Source: Chaetoderma sp. LZ-2023a (taxonomy: Eukaryota > Mollusca > Caudofoveata > Chaetodermatida > Chaetodermatidae). From it: 64,000 bases of DNA. The DNA is taken from contig CM067367.1 of assembly GCA_034401795.1 (NCBI GenBank), positions 32,439,733-32,503,732 on the forward strand. The letters run 5' to 3'. The first letter of the stretch is position 1. The number at the start of each line of letters is the position of its first letter. Shown here piece by piece: positions 10,623-22,317 of this stretch. A program made the position numbers and the translations under genes. The notes below the pieces were generated by a model that had not been told where the DNA came from, ran no database searches, and saw only the letters and a list, made by a program, of their open reading frames with translations.

Positions 10623-11060
10623 GTGAGTATCATAGGAGTGGCTTAGACATTGTTACTTGACCGTGTCACTCGGTCACATTTGTATATATTTATTACTGTT
10701 TTTGTCCAGACATATCATAATTGCAGAAACCGGTATAATCTTTACGCCCAGTGGCGGCACCGGAAAATGTTTGATGAATGGGCTGGGAATTGGGAGAACG
10801 CCAGGTTTGTCCAATAGTGGAGGCGAACGTCAATATTAGTGAAGTGTCTGTGAGGGGTAGCCCCCTCCCAAATGGCAGGTTGATCCGGAGATCCTCCCAA
10901 GATAAAAAATATATGTATAGTTTGATGCACTGCGAAGCCATTTCCTACAATCTAAGTGGTAAAAAAACATATGCAATTGACTACAGTTCAAATTGGATGT
11001 TAAATAGGCCTATATCAATAATTTGTATGGGTGTGCCAAGTGGGGGATATTCTTACATTT
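10623..11060. other. Intron, nothing recognised
   Basis: No gene or known repeat family seen. Short open frames lack similarity to the modules. Confidence 0.4.
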
Positions 11061-11395
11061 AGCATGGTTACTTCTAAAGTTCTAAGAGCAGTCAAACAAA
11101 TTAAATACAATCATTATTCTTCGGGCTTAGTCAAATTAGTTTCAAAATAATCATTCAGCATGACTACTTCTAAAAGCAGTCGTACTGTTTTCAAATTAAA
11201 TACATTACTTCAAGCACAGTTAAATTAGCTTCAAAATAATCATCCAGCATGACTACCTCTAAGAGCAGTCACACCGGTTTCAAATTAAATATCATCTTTA
11301 TTATTTCAGGCGCAGTCAAATTGGTTTCAAAACAATCATTGACATAAGAGCAATCACATTGCTTTCAAATTCGACTGCTTAGAATTATTCTCTAT
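11061..11395. repeat. Tandem ~90-97 bp repeat, three and a half copies
   Basis: Units start at 11061, 11158 and 11247, with a partial copy from about 11342. Each has AGCATGACTACTTCTAA, TTTCAAATTAAATA and AGTCAAATTAGTTTCAAAAT. The last segment is the same as an arm of the family A hairpin. Confidence 0.75.
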
Positions 11396-12684
11396 AAAAA
11401 TATTTCAATAAATAATTAAGTGCAAATTTGTGCTTACTTGAGAATAACAGAACAATATGATTTTGTATCAGGTGTAGAAATCATTGTTTACCATCTGAGG
11501 TGACCGAACAGAATGATTCTAGATTTCACTACAACCTTGCTTCAAGACTTTGTATTCTGTTATTCTCATGGCAACCACTTGACCAGTTTCTACAAGTCTG
11601 GTTCATGGGGGATGGTGGTGGGTATAAGGGCCCTTTAGCTTATTAGACATATTGTTCATATCCAGACTGTGTGTGGGTGCGTGCGTGCGAGGGGGTGTGT
11701 GTGGGGGGGTGTACGTTTGGTTGGAGAAAGGGGTATGGAGAGTCGCATTGGTTCATATATTACAATACACCTAGACACACAGGCTGGGTGTGGGATTTGA
11801 AGTGACATAGTTCACTCAGTTATTCTAACCTGTCTTAACAGTATTATTATTATATTAACCGGTATACATAAACTAACATATATTATTTTAACACATTAAT
11901 AATAAATTAATCCTAAAAATGGTTATCAATTAAAATCTAAAATATTATACAGTCAAGGAGTCATTACATTCATAAATTACATGGCTTATTATGTAGCAGA
12001 TAAATGGTTATTTCTCTCTTTGACTGCTTTGTCATAGCTCCAATATAAATATACACATTTCAATATTAACCCCTTCAGGCTGGTAGTCATAGGTTACAAT
12101 TTATTCTTACCTTATATTAAATTCTACTGTATATTTTAAATACAATCTGACTGAATGTTCACTCGCATCAGGCAAGACAACATTTCTGTCAGGGTATTTT
12201 AAAAATATTCAGTAGATTCAATTTTAGCAAGCGATAAATATCATGTTTTGAGGATGTTGGCATTGAAATGGTTAATCATTCATTTAAAGACTCGGGTGTC
12301 AACAATGGTCAGGTAATTACTGGCTATCATTCATTCACATTATTATATACAAGCAGCTTATCAATGAAATAAATGCTTTAAGAACTATATCATGTAATAC
12401 CTTAGCTTGAAAATAAAATAAATTAAACCTGTTTGAGCAACCACCTGCCATTTGGGCCAATAACATGGTGGTTCTTTAAGACAGTGGTCTCTTAACCACC
12501 TGTGTTAAAGAACCACATTTTCTGGCTCCAAAAGAACTTCTTATCACAGATCATTCTTTTAAGAGAGCATATAGTGGCTACCTTTTTGTGCCCATAAGGT
12601 GGTCCCTCAAGACAGGTTATAGTTATCTAATTTCGATTCTGTGATATATGTATCGGTATCTGTACTAAAAGGCATTCTACTACA
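11396..12684. other. AT-rich intron
   Basis: A G/T-rich tract at about 11670-11715; otherwise AT-rich sequence in which I recognise no gene, RNA or repeat family. A short local inverted duplication of AACCACCTG-type sequence is visible near 12440-12510. Confidence 0.4.
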
Positions 12685-12925
12685 TGTTAACTCTTTAACA
12701 CTCATATCATCCAAAATTGGCTTCTGCAGTCTTCTTGAGAAATGTCATGTGAAGACCACGGGAAGACTATTTTTGAAATTTTACCACTCAAATGACTGCC
12801 TCGATAACCGAGCCAGTCATTCCAATGATAAATTGTCAAAAATAGTCTTCTCTTGGTCTGCAAATGGATATTTTCTGTGGGAAAATTGAAATTTTCTTAA
12901 ACAAATTCGACGATTAAAGGGTTAA
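12685..12925. mobile_element. Family B hairpin MITE, nearly complete
   Basis: Bounded by TTAACTCTTTAACACTC on the left and AAAGGGTTAACGC on the right, which are inverted ends. Centre at about 12810 (TGCCTCGATAACCGAGCC), with TTTTTGAAATTTTACCACT and its complement as arms. Confidence 0.8.
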
Positions 12926-13044
12926 CGCTGTTTTAACTGTTTTGCAAACGGGCAACGTCCGATATAGATACGAATTTGTACCATTTTGGCATCTTCGTTA
13001 CTAGTCGCAGAAGCTTAGCCAATTAATGGCAACATAACGTTTCT

Positions 13045-13083
13045 TAGTAGTAGTAGTAGCAGCAGCAGCAGCAGCAGCAGCAT

Positions 13084-13140
<57 letters not shown>

Positions 13141-13141
13141 C

Positions 13142-13176
<35 letters not shown>

Positions 13177-13183
13177 CAGTAGT

Positions 13184-13219
<36 letters not shown>

Positions 13220-13222
13220 AGC

Positions 13223-13257
<35 letters not shown>

Positions 13258-13294
13258 CAGTAGCAGTAGTAGTAGTAGTAGTTGCAGTAGCAGC

Positions 13295-13377
<83 letters not shown>

Positions 13378-13530
13378 CAGCAGCAGCAACAGCAGCAGCA
13401 GCAGTAGCAGTAGTAGCAGTAGCAGTAGTAGTAGTAGAGCAGCAGCAGCAGCAGCAGTAGCAGCAGCAGCAGAAGTAGCAGTATCAGCAGTAGCAGTATC
13501 AGCAGCAGCCGCAGTAGCAGCAGCTATAAC
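13045..13530. repeat. Long (AGC/AGT)n trinucleotide array
   Basis: About 480 bp of mixed AGC, AGT and ATC triplets ending only 25 bp before the VWA3 acceptor. The poly-leucine frame on the other strand is an artefact. Confidence 0.95.
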
Positions 13531-13554
13531 GGTGTCAATTTTACTATGTTACAG

Positions 13555-13794
13555 ATTGCGATGCGAAGGCAGATGTAGTTTTTCTCATTGATTCATCCTC
13601 GAGTAGCAATGAACGGAAATTCAACCAAACTAAGGAATTCATAAAACATACGGTTCGGCATCTGAGGATAGGACCAAATGGTTTGCAGGTGGGTGTGGAC
13701 ACGTTTTCTGACGTTTGGCATCAATGGGTGGCGCTGAACGAATCTTCAACATATCCTGATCTCGAACGCTCTATAGATAGGATCGTTTACACAC
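13555..13794 (+). CDS. VWA domain 3, exon 1 of 3
   Basis: Enters in phase 1 after CTATGTTACAG and ends in phase 1 at ACAC|GTATGT. It contains CDAKADVVFLIDSSSSNE (intact first MIDAS motif) and LQVGVDTFSDVW. The strand-2 region is continuous with the first strand, whereas VWA2 and VWA4 have an intron near this point. The N-x-S site NES lies in the helix that follows. Confidence 0.93.
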
Positions 13795-13906
13795 GTATGT
13801 GGTATTTAGTTTTAAATCTCAACTTGTCTAATTTTTTCCTGACACATCTTCCTAACCAATAACATATGGTTGTTGTTAATAAATAATCAGTTTATAGTTA
13901 TACCAA

Positions 13907-14210
13907 TGTACCTTTCCAGTTTTAGCTATGCCCCGCCCATTTTCTATCTAAGATCCACCCACACCTCGTCCGTGTTTGGATCCATTGGATCCTATGGAGC
14001 AACAGCGCCCTATCAAATTAGTTTCAAAATATTCATGAGAATGTTTGTTAAATGGTAAAGACATAGAATTCTTACAACGCGTCAGACTTTTAAACGCTAA
14101 AGACAGACTATTTCTAATCATTCATGACGTCATCATTATGACGTCATCATACACGTCATGTAGTTGATTTTGACGTCATGTGATTGACTGATAAACTTGG
14201 AAACGTCCAG
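13907..14210 (+). mobile_element. MITE family A copy, one hairpin arm lost
   Basis: Left end ACCTTTCCAGTTTTAGC, right end ATAAACTTGGAAACGTCC and several TGACGTCA sites at 14120-14190. Only the second arm of the central palindrome remains. Confidence 0.85.
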
Positions 14211-14394
14211 AAATAATGTGTTGATGTCATTCGTCCCAGGTGCATGGCTTACACGAAGATCTGAAATGGCAACGATACAGTCGTCTGGTCACTAGCTTTC
14301 AAGGAGTGTCACTGTCCAATTTGCATTTTTTCACTATTTCAGAAAATGTCCATAGACTCCATAATTTCATTTGGCAAAAAGTACGGTAACATTT

Positions 14395-14545
14395 CGTAAA
14401 ATAAATGAATTTATCATTTAAACACTGCTTTCAGCCCGTTTAATATTTCTCGATATGAACATATGTGTAAGCCTAATATTCAACGAAAGATTTTCGTTGG
14501 TTATATAACGTGTTAGAAATATTTTCATTGGTTAGGTAACTCGTA
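14395..14545. mobile_element. Element D, inverted partner of 31255-31375
   Basis: Contains TTTCTCGATATGAACATATG and AATATTTTCATTGGTTAGGT. The complement of both segments occurs in order at 31255-31375. Only these two copies are seen. Confidence 0.6.
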
Positions 14546-15069
14546 ATAATCACACAAGCCCGGTGACACCGTAAATGTTTCCTAGCGATGACGATGGCGT
14601 AAATGTAAACACGACGGATTCATAGAATCGCGATGACGTCATCACAATCAAATTCCTCGTAGTGTCATTGAGCGACGCCATTTTTGGAGAGGCTAGTTTA
14701 ACATTACGAGCAATGGACCGTGAAACCTTAATTACATTTTCTTTAATATCTTGCAAGATTCACTTATGATTTGATGTTTTCTGACACCGGTGGAGTTTTT
14801 ACAGATTCTCAAGTACATGATTTTATGGTTTGAGCTTCATGGAAAATGCAAACAATGCGTTGCTATGGGCATTCCTTAGCATGTAGTAAGTCTACCTCCA
14901 CTTTAATGGTGACAGATCTCAAAATGCCCGGATGTGCGAGACTCTGAATAGGCCTACATTATGCTGTTGATTTAATTATGAAATACATTTTTAAATCTGC
15001 ATGATAGACCCGGAAAATTGGAATAAAAGTAATCTAAAGTCCGAAATAACGATTTTTTGCTTGTCATTA
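14546..15069. other. Intron, nothing recognised
   Basis: Mixed-composition sequence with one GATGACGTCATC palindrome near 14633. No supportable gene. Confidence 0.4.
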
Positions 15070-16985
15070 TTAGCTCACCTGGCTTGAAGAGCCAAGTGAG
15101 CTAATGTCATGGCGACCGTCCATAGTGTGTCCGTCCATCAGTCATGCGTCAGTCCTCCGTCAACTTTTCCTTTAAACATCTTCTCAAGAACCACTGAGCC
15201 CATTTGAATTATATTTGGCAGAAAGCGTCCTGAGGCCACAGTGGTCCAAGTCTGTTCAAATGAAGCTGATCGGCAAGTTTGTCCGGTGGCCATCTTGGAT
15301 TTTGTCCGATTTTTAGAAACCTTTTTAAAAAAACTTCTCTGAAACCGCTTAAGGGATCGATTCAGAACAATGAAATATCATCTATGGCAAGAGTTGAACC
15401 AAGTTTGTTCAAGGGAGCTTGATTGGCTAAATAGTTCGGTGGCCATTTTGGATGTCCTAGTTTTCGTCAAAACGACTCAAGAACCGCTGAAGTGATCAGG
15501 CCTAAATCTGGGAGATATAATTAGGGACTAAGGGCCATTAAAGCTCGTTCAAGTGAAGTTGATCCTGCAAAGAAAATATGGCCGCCGTGGCCCAATCAAA
15601 ATGTAACGTGTTTGGTGGCCATATTGGATTTTTTTATTTGATTGATTTTGATGCCGAAATTGGTTTTATATATGTTTTTTTGGTAATCTAATCCCAAATC
15701 TTCCATTTTCGAAACTCGGATAAACGTTTTGGCGGCCATCTTGGATCATTTTCCCGCCAAAAGCACCCATACTAAAGCAAGGGGGAATTTAAAATGTCTT
15801 CTGCTCGAGAACCACTAGGCCAATTTCAATTATATTTGGCAGGAACAACCCTTAGCGCATACAGGTTCAAGTTTGTTCAAATGAAGCCAAATTGACGGGC
15901 AGCCATCTTGGATTTTGGCCGATTTCAAAAAAAAAATTTAAGGCTCTCCGAAACCGCTTAGGGCATCGATCCAAAACTCATGTCATATGATCTAGGGAAA
16001 GAGCTGAATCAAGTTTGTTCAAGGGAACCTGATTGGCCAAATAGTTCTGCAGCCATCTTGGATGACATAGTTTTCACGAAAACGACTTCCTCTCCAGAAA
16101 CGCTGAACGGATTGGGCCGAAATTTGGTAGATATATTTAGGGACGAAGGACCATTATAGTTTGCTCAAGAGACGTTGGTAAGTAAAAAGATATGGCCGCC
16201 ATAGACAAATCAAAATGTAGCGTGTTTGGCGGACATATTTGACTTTTTTATTTGATGGATTTTGAAGCCGAAATTTGTTTTATATATGTTTTTATGTATT
16301 CTGGTTTCAAATTTACCATTTTCGAAACGGTCGGATAAATGGTTTGTCAGCCATCTTGGATCCTTTTCCCACCAAAAACTCCCATGCTAAAGCAATGAGA
16401 AATTTAAAATATCTTCCTTTCGAGAACCGCTGGGACGATTTAAAGTATATTTGACAGGAAGCATACTTATGGCATAGGGATACAAATTTGTTTAACGGAA
16501 GACGATCGGCCAATTTGGCCGGCAGCCATCTGGAGATTTGGCCAGCCTTTAGAAACGTCTTTAAAAATCTCTGACACTTCATGGGGATCGATGCAAACCT
16601 CATGAAATATGATCTACGGTAAAAGCTGAACCAAATTTGTTCTAAGGAACTTGATTTGCCAAATGGTTTGTCGGCCATCTTGGATGACCTAGTTTTCGTG
16701 AAACTGCCTTCTGCTGAACAGATCAGGCCGAAATTTGGCAGATATGATTAAGGCCGAAAAAACATTAAAAGTACAAAAAACATGGCCCAATAAAAAAATG
16801 TGCGTGTTTGGCGGCCACCTTTGATTTTCTGAAAAATCATATAAAGACTACTTATTAACCACTGGGCCAATTTTACTCAAACTTGACTAAACCTTCACAG
16901 AAATTAGATTGGTAAATTTTTCTAGCGGTCATCTCATTTGTTCATTTGAGCCAGTGGCCAATAATTCCAGCTGAACAATACATGC
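15070..16985. repeat. Tandem ~620 bp repeat, three units
   Basis: Begins with a short hairpin (AGCTCACCTGGCTTG / AGCCAAGTGAGCT) and CCGTCC-rich sequence. Each unit has four diverged copies of GGCCATCTTGGAT spaced about 150 bp; equivalent positions near 15290, 15903 and 16530 give the period. The same core phrase appears once near 7550. It shows no coding capacity and looks like an expanded interspersed repeat. Confidence 0.8.
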
Positions 16986-17215
16986 CATTTGGGCCTCGTG
17001 TTGTTTGTGGTGCATTGGTCAGAACGCTTAGCCAGTGATGCGTCACAGCGAGGAAAACACAAAATAATGCGTTCAAACTGGTTTCAGGGACCAACTTTAC
17101 CGGACAATTTTTTCAAAATATCAGTTTATAGTATTATGATAAATATAATCTCAAACTCTGTCCCATTTCATATCACTCTTATCAACCGAGTCGTTCATAA
17201 CACGAAGTGTAGATG
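16986..17215. mobile_element. Element C, inverted partner of 30765-31065
   Basis: Shares, in reverse complement, the segments GTCCCATTTCATATCACT, ATATCAGTTTATA and the GTGATGCGTCACAG region with 30855-31040. Confidence 0.7.
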
Positions 17216-17750
17216 TGCATTTAAAAAGCAATGCTTCTGAAGCTCAAGATCGCTTGAGTCTATCATGTTTTAAAATAAAATATATTAAAACTGAAATTTT
17301 TAATACTAATTTTCTTTTTTAAATCTAAAATTGTACTACGGAGGCGATATCTGATAGATAGAAATAATTTTGTAAATACTCTGTATTTTTTGTAATACAA
17401 CTATACTGTATGCATTATTAGTTCACGTTAATCGATATTTCATACAACAATGCCTGTCACTCCAAAACATTAGAGAATTACACAACGAGATGACAGAAAC
17501 CACAAAAATTATATACCAACATCAAAGAAATATTTAACATATTACTAATTTTTATGTTTATACAGATCTAGTGATGGATTGTAAACGGCCACTAAATATT
17601 CTGGATTCTCGGCGAAACTAAGATAAATTGCTTTGTCAGATTTGTGTTTGCATTTTTAAATTTTAAGGAATTTATAATTTTCTCTTCTTTAGATATCGAG
17701 TAGCCGTTTATAATAGAATCTGCTAAAATGATATTAGTAAGGCATGAGAA
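17216..17750. other. AT-rich intron
   Basis: Strongly AT-rich. No gene or repeat family recognised. Confidence 0.4.
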
Positions 17751-18157
17751 TGGACCTTTTCAGTTTTAGCTATGCCCCGCCCATCCTTAGTTAATCTACG
17801 CCCACACCTCGCTCGTGTTGGGATCGATCAAACCCTGAACGTCTTGACTATCAATTTCCAGAAAACTATACAGATAAGCTGTTAAATATTTTGAAACTAA
17901 TTTAACCAGGTGCTGTTGCAGCAACATCGCCCAATCAAATTATTTTCAAAATATTCAAAAGAATATTTATTAAATAGTAAAGACATACAATTCGTACAAC
18001 AACGCATAGTCCGTCTTTAATTATGCGTAAGTGACGTAGGCTACTTATCTACGTCATTTATAACGTCATAATGACACTATTGATTATGATGTCATTCTAC
18101 GCGTCACATAGTTAGTTATGGCGTCACATGATGGATGGACAAACTGAAAAGGTCTAT
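17751..18157 (+). mobile_element. MITE family A, full-length copy
   Basis: One of the best copies. Left terminus TGGACCTTTTCAGTTTTAGC, right terminus AAACTGAAAAGGTCTA (inverted relative to the left), central hairpin arms near 17885-17955 and a CGTACAAC segment before the TGACGTCA-rich right half. Confidence 0.9.
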
Positions 18158-18204
18158 TGTTTTATATTAAATGTTGCGTTGTGTCAGCTATAGCCTCTTT
18201 GAAT

Positions 18205-18587
18205 GAAGGAATCCCGTGTTAGCTATGCCCCGCCGATCCTTAACTAAACTCCACCCACAGTTCGCCGTGTTGGGATAGATCGATCCCGGAACTCTCTGAC
18301 TATCAATTCCCAGAAAACTATGCTTGTAAGCTGTAATATTTTGGAATTAATTTGCCTAAGTGCTGTTGCTACCATTCAAATTAGTTTCAAAATATTCAAC
18401 AGCGTGTTTATTACATAGTAAAGACATACAGTCGTACAACAATGCTTAGTCCGTCATCAATTAAGCGTATGCAACGAACTTATCTAGGTCAGTCATGACG
18501 TCATTAATTATGGCGTCGCCGTACACGTAGCGTATTGTAGCTGATTATCATGTCATATGATTGATGGATAAACTGGAAAGGTCCATT
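18205..18587 (+). mobile_element. MITE family A copy
   Basis: Left end partly degraded (GTTAGCTATGCCCCGCC). The right end GATGGATAAACTGGAAAGGT is intact. Confidence 0.85.
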
Positions 18588-18605
18588 AAACGTTCATAGC
18601 GAACC

Positions 18606-18673
18606 TAGTTATATGTCATTCACGTAGCTGGTTATGACGTCATATGATCGATGGATAAACTGGAAACATCCAT
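18606..18673 (+). mobile_element. MITE family A, right-end fragment
   Basis: Repeats only the last ~65 bp of the preceding copy (TATGACGTCATATGATCGAT ... AAACTGGAAACATCC). It probably arose by local duplication. Confidence 0.75.
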
Positions 18674-18740
18674 TGTCTCTTAAGCCTATCCTACTTATGC
18701 ATTGATGGTGTTTACCATGCTGATGTTTTCTTCTGATTAG

Positions 18741-18925
18741 CTGGCCCTGGAACAGCGAGCACTGATGTTCTTAGACAACTTCGTGAAATAAGTCTAGCTG
18801 CGCGTAGTGGTGCTCGGAGTCCTTATGTCCAGATTGGCGTCATCATAACAGATCGTAGAGCCCCAAACCAGGCGGGTACAGCTGTACAGGCACAATTGGC
18901 ACGTGCTATGGGAATGCAGCTATTG
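18741..18925 (+). CDS. VWA domain 3, exon 2 of 3
   Basis: Middle of VWA3. It enters in phase 1 after TTCTGATTAG and leaves in phase 0 at CTATTG|GTAAGA. It opens with PGPGTASTDVL, in which the MIDAS threonine is kept, and includes the third strand VQIGVIITDRRA with the expected aspartate. VWA3 therefore keeps all MIDAS positions, like VWA1. Confidence 0.92.
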
Positions 18926-19129
18926 GTAAGATATCAACGTAAGATGTCGTGATAACCTGCTTTCTGTAGTCAACATAGGTGTAGGAAGAGGGGGAAAGGG
19001 AGCAGTTGGTCCCGCCATCACCCAACCCCACCCTTCCCCATCTTTTGGATCTGGGGAGCCGCAAATATATGTGTTTGCCCACCCACCACACCTTTTGAGT
19101 GTTTACATCTGGAATTCCATATTTACACA

Positions 19130-19270
19130 CGCGCACGCCCGCCCGACCGCACGCACGCACGCACACACACACACAGATCAATACGCACGCAAGCACGCAC
19201 GCACGCACGCACTCACGCACGCACACACGCACACACGCACACACGCACGCACACACGCACACAGACCAAT
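19130..19270. repeat. (CGCA)n / (CACA)n microsatellite
   Basis: Mixed ACGC and ACAC units. Histidine/threonine-rich reading frames here are artefacts. Confidence 0.92.
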
Positions 19271-19761
19271 AGACACACAATACAGGAGAAGCCATCATAG
19301 AACATATAATTTCAGAGTTTTTTACGGGTGAGAACCCCCAAACACCCGACTGCCCAATCAGCCTCACCACCAATTGGGATGGCTTTGCCGGCTCCCAATT
19401 TTAGATACGTTCCTACGCCTATGGTTAAACATATTTTAGGCTTAAATTACCAGCAGATTCATTTAAAGCTATGCTAATACATTGTATTAATAGTTGTAAT
19501 CTGTGTTCAAGTTGAAACATACAAAAACTTGATACAAGCAACCAAAACCAGGAGTATTTATTCATTTTGTTGGCAAGGCTGTACATGATATTTAACTTTC
19601 AATTATTCAACATAATCAGTGTCCATATAAACACAGCTCAAGTCATATTCATTAATTTGATCTATAAATCATGTCGAATTTTACTATCACATGAATATGC
19701 ATGTTAGTCTCCATATTGTCGTTATATTGTTCATGGTATTGTGGTTTATACACCTTTCTAG
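19271..19761. other. Intron, nothing recognised
   Basis: AT-rich sequence leading to the acceptor CACCTTTCTAG. Confidence 0.4.
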
Positions 19762-19903
19762 GCAATTGGAATAGGCAATGGCTATGACATCAATGAACTG
19801 AATGCAATTACTGGAGATCCGAGTGGTACACATGTCTACACTGCAGATAACTATAACATACTGGAACCGTTACATAGTTTGTTGGCTACCAGAATCTGTG
19901 ATG
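19762..19903 (+). CDS. VWA domain 3, exon 3 of 3
   Basis: C-terminal part of VWA3: AIGIGNGYDINELNAITGD and the closing LLATRICD cysteine. It enters in phase 0 and leaves in phase 1 at GATG|GTAAGG. The intron just before AIGIG is at a different place from the VWA1 and VWA2 introns. Confidence 0.93.
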
Positions 19904-20089
19904 GTAAGGTTTTTACCACCTTTATAATCTCATTGAACGCTGAAACCACAGTATCTACATTTTAAACTAACAGCCCTGATAACGCAGCTTAGTCGGCTGT
20001 TCCTGGCACAATGTGTGTGTCCGTGCGTGCGTGCGTGCGTGCGTGAGTGCGCGTGTGTGTGGTTCTGAGACTATAGCACGCCATACAGC

Positions 20090-20720
20090 TGCAATCAGTC
20101 GTTATTCGAATTTGATCACTGTGTCTTGTCTTCAGCCAAAATCTTTAGCTTCCTCAGGTACATTCTTGATCTGAGTGTACAGACTCCTGTTTTCTTGAAG
20201 ACACCTCGCAGCACCCTTAACAGATATACGCAATGACGTCCTCTCCTCGATTTATATTTGCTGGCTCCCTGGTGAATTCTAAGGTGCTATGAACTGGTGT
20301 GTCTTCTGGCATCCTTAGCACATGGTCAAACATGGACCATCTTTGCTGGGCAACCTTTACGGACAGCGGCGATATATTACACATCTATATTGCAACATTG
20401 GAAATAATGCTGTATGGCCATCAGTGCCCATTGATGGTGCAGAGGTGTTTGCAGTGGCAGGCATCAAGTTTCTCTAGTGTTGCCTTTGGAGCTGCCCAGC
20501 CGCTACAGTTATACATCATCAAGGATACGCATGTTGCGCTGTATAAACGTAGTCCTTTTTGTCAAGGGCATCTCTGAACTACGAAGCCATAGCTTCCAGA
20601 AGGACTGGAAATCTATGTTCCTCATATTGGTTAAGTATTGTCCCAAGTACCGGTCCCGTAACCTTCACTAGCAGTGAATACAAATACGGTTTTTTTAATA
20701 TTCTGAAAGTAATTTTGACA
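20090..20720 (-). pseudogene. LINE 3' fragment (RTE-like), inverted
   Basis: The complement matches the + strand element at 33340-33860. Shared phrases include the TGGTCCATGTTTGGCCATG and TTGTCAAGGGC segments and the CTGCGGTTGTAGTACAAACA-like end. It is the 3' end of a non-LTR retrotransposon open reading frame, now full of stops. Confidence 0.7.
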
Positions 20721-20754
20721 CCTGGTAAGTCGATTATCATACTCATTAGAGAAT

Positions 20755-20817
20755 GAGTGCGCGTGTGTGCGTGCGAGCGTGCATGTGGTTATGATTAGTA
20801 TGGCGAATAGCTACTGC

Positions 20818-20860
<43 letters not shown>

Positions 20861-20960
20861 GCTGCTGCTGCAGCTGTTGCTGCTGGTGGTAGTTGTGGTG
20901 GTGGTGGTCGTGATGGTGGTGGTGGTGGTGGCGGCAGTGATGCTGCTGCTGCTGCTGCTG

Positions 20961-21019
<59 letters not shown>

Positions 21020-21060
21020 GCTGCTGCTGACTGCTGCTGCTGCCTCCGCTACTGCTGCTA
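20755..21060. repeat. Compound GT / TTG / TGG / TGC / ACT array
   Basis: Blocks in order: GTGC-type dinucleotides, (TTG)n, (TGG)n, (TGC)n, (ACT)n. All long homopolymeric reading frames here are artefacts. Confidence 0.95.
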
Positions 21061-21209
21061 CGGCTAAGACGCACTGCCCAATACGATCCAGTGTGGGTCA
21101 TAATTAGAACATCGTGGTATAGCTTTTTGGAAGTCCTCTCCCTCATGATACAGGAAATTTGGTGTATCAAAGAATACCATGTAAGCTGTGTATAGATGTG
21201 TGTCACTCC

Positions 21210-21699
21210 TCTGTTTGTTTGTTTTGCTTCAGTAGTACACGGGAATCCTTATTTATAAACTATTAAAAAGTTATTATGTCTTCTTCTTCTTTTCGTTCGT
21301 TGATCATACCGCCAGTCCTAAAGTGACTATCGACATGATCATAAGCGTTATAGTGCACTATATTATCTACAAGAAATTTGGCTAACATACAGTCCAGCTC
21401 AGAAACAATCTACATTTCTTACATGGCGTTCAAAATTGCACTAACGATCATGTTTCCGTTTTAGTTTTTGAAACATATTAGCTTATTAATTAGCTGTACT
21501 CCAGCTCATTTTATACCAGTTTCTTAGACGCTATTATAAGCACTGAATTGTCGCAATGAAAGTAATGACTGTTATGCAAGAATGGCTCCATAAATTCAAA
21601 TGTTATAATTCTTGGAAAGCACCTGTGTATTTCGAATAGTGGGATTATTACTAACCCATGGATGGTTAAGTCTGTCACAACATGACTCTGAAATGCATT
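21210..21699. other. Intron, nothing recognised
   Basis: No gene or repeat family seen. Confidence 0.35.
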
Positions 21700-21882
21700 T
21701 AGGAAATGTTAATTTGCAGGCCAAGTGAAGATAATTCCCGGAAATTAACCAGTGGAATTGCTAGCTCAATAGGTAATCGTCATCATTCTAATGTTAAATT
21801 CTTTAAAAAAACGCATCGCGTAGCATGCAAATGAACATTTATTAGCCAAAACATGTTTTTTTTACCAAACTTGATCATTAAA
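21700..21882. mobile_element. Degenerate family B copy
   Basis: Diverged arms (AACCAGTGGAATTGCTAGCT and GTCATCATTCTAATGTTAA) and the family phrase GCAAATGAACATTT at the right. The palindrome is badly eroded. Confidence 0.5.
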
Positions 21883-21885
21883 AAA

Positions 21886-22260
21886 TGAAATGTCCTGCCC
21901 ATCTCTAGCTAAGCTCCACCCACATTTCGCCAGTGTTGGAATCGATCGATCCATCAACTCCCTGAATCTCAATTTCCAGAAAACTATACACAGGTAGGCT
22001 GTTGAATATTTTGAAACTAATGTCATTGGGTGGTGTATGGCAGCAGCAGCTCTCAGTCAAATTAGTTTCAAAGTATTCAAGGACATGTTTATTAAATAAT
22101 AAAGACATACAATTCATACAACTTGACAGACTATTCCAAGTTTATGACGGGATATTTCTGTCAATTATGATTGTGGATTGTGACTTCAAACTATATGTGA
22201 CATAGTTGCTTAGTCGATTATGACGTCATTTGATTGGCTTATAACCTCGATTCGTCCATT
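21886..22260 (+). mobile_element. MITE family A copy
   Basis: Left end truncated (CCTGCCCATCTCTAGC). Hairpin arms at 22000-22080 with a CAGCAGCAG loop. Right end diverged (ATAACCTCGATTCGTCC). Confidence 0.85.
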
Positions 22261-22275
22261 CACGTGTATTTTCAG

Positions 22276-22317
22276 AGGCAGCGATTGAGGAAGGGTTGTT
22301 AGCAGATCATAATCCAA
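22276..22317 (+). CDS. Linker mini-exon between VWA3 and VWA4
   Basis: A 42 nt phase 1-1 exon between TATTTTCAG and CCAA|GTAAGT, with a strong donor. It would encode the linker AAIEEGLLADHNP. When joined it completes a codon with VWA3 on one side and the NCTS start of VWA4 on the other. There is no domain. Confidence 0.75.

Noticed and set aside
10680..10825. Possible exon after CATAATTGCAG at 10726
   Set aside because: The open segment gives no VWA, TSP1, ShKT or VWC features and its phase does not fit a 1-1 linker with a good donor.
14550..14756. Reverse-strand open frame of 68 codons with an upstream ATG
   Set aside because: No recognisable domain, no splice partner and no codon signal beyond chance length.
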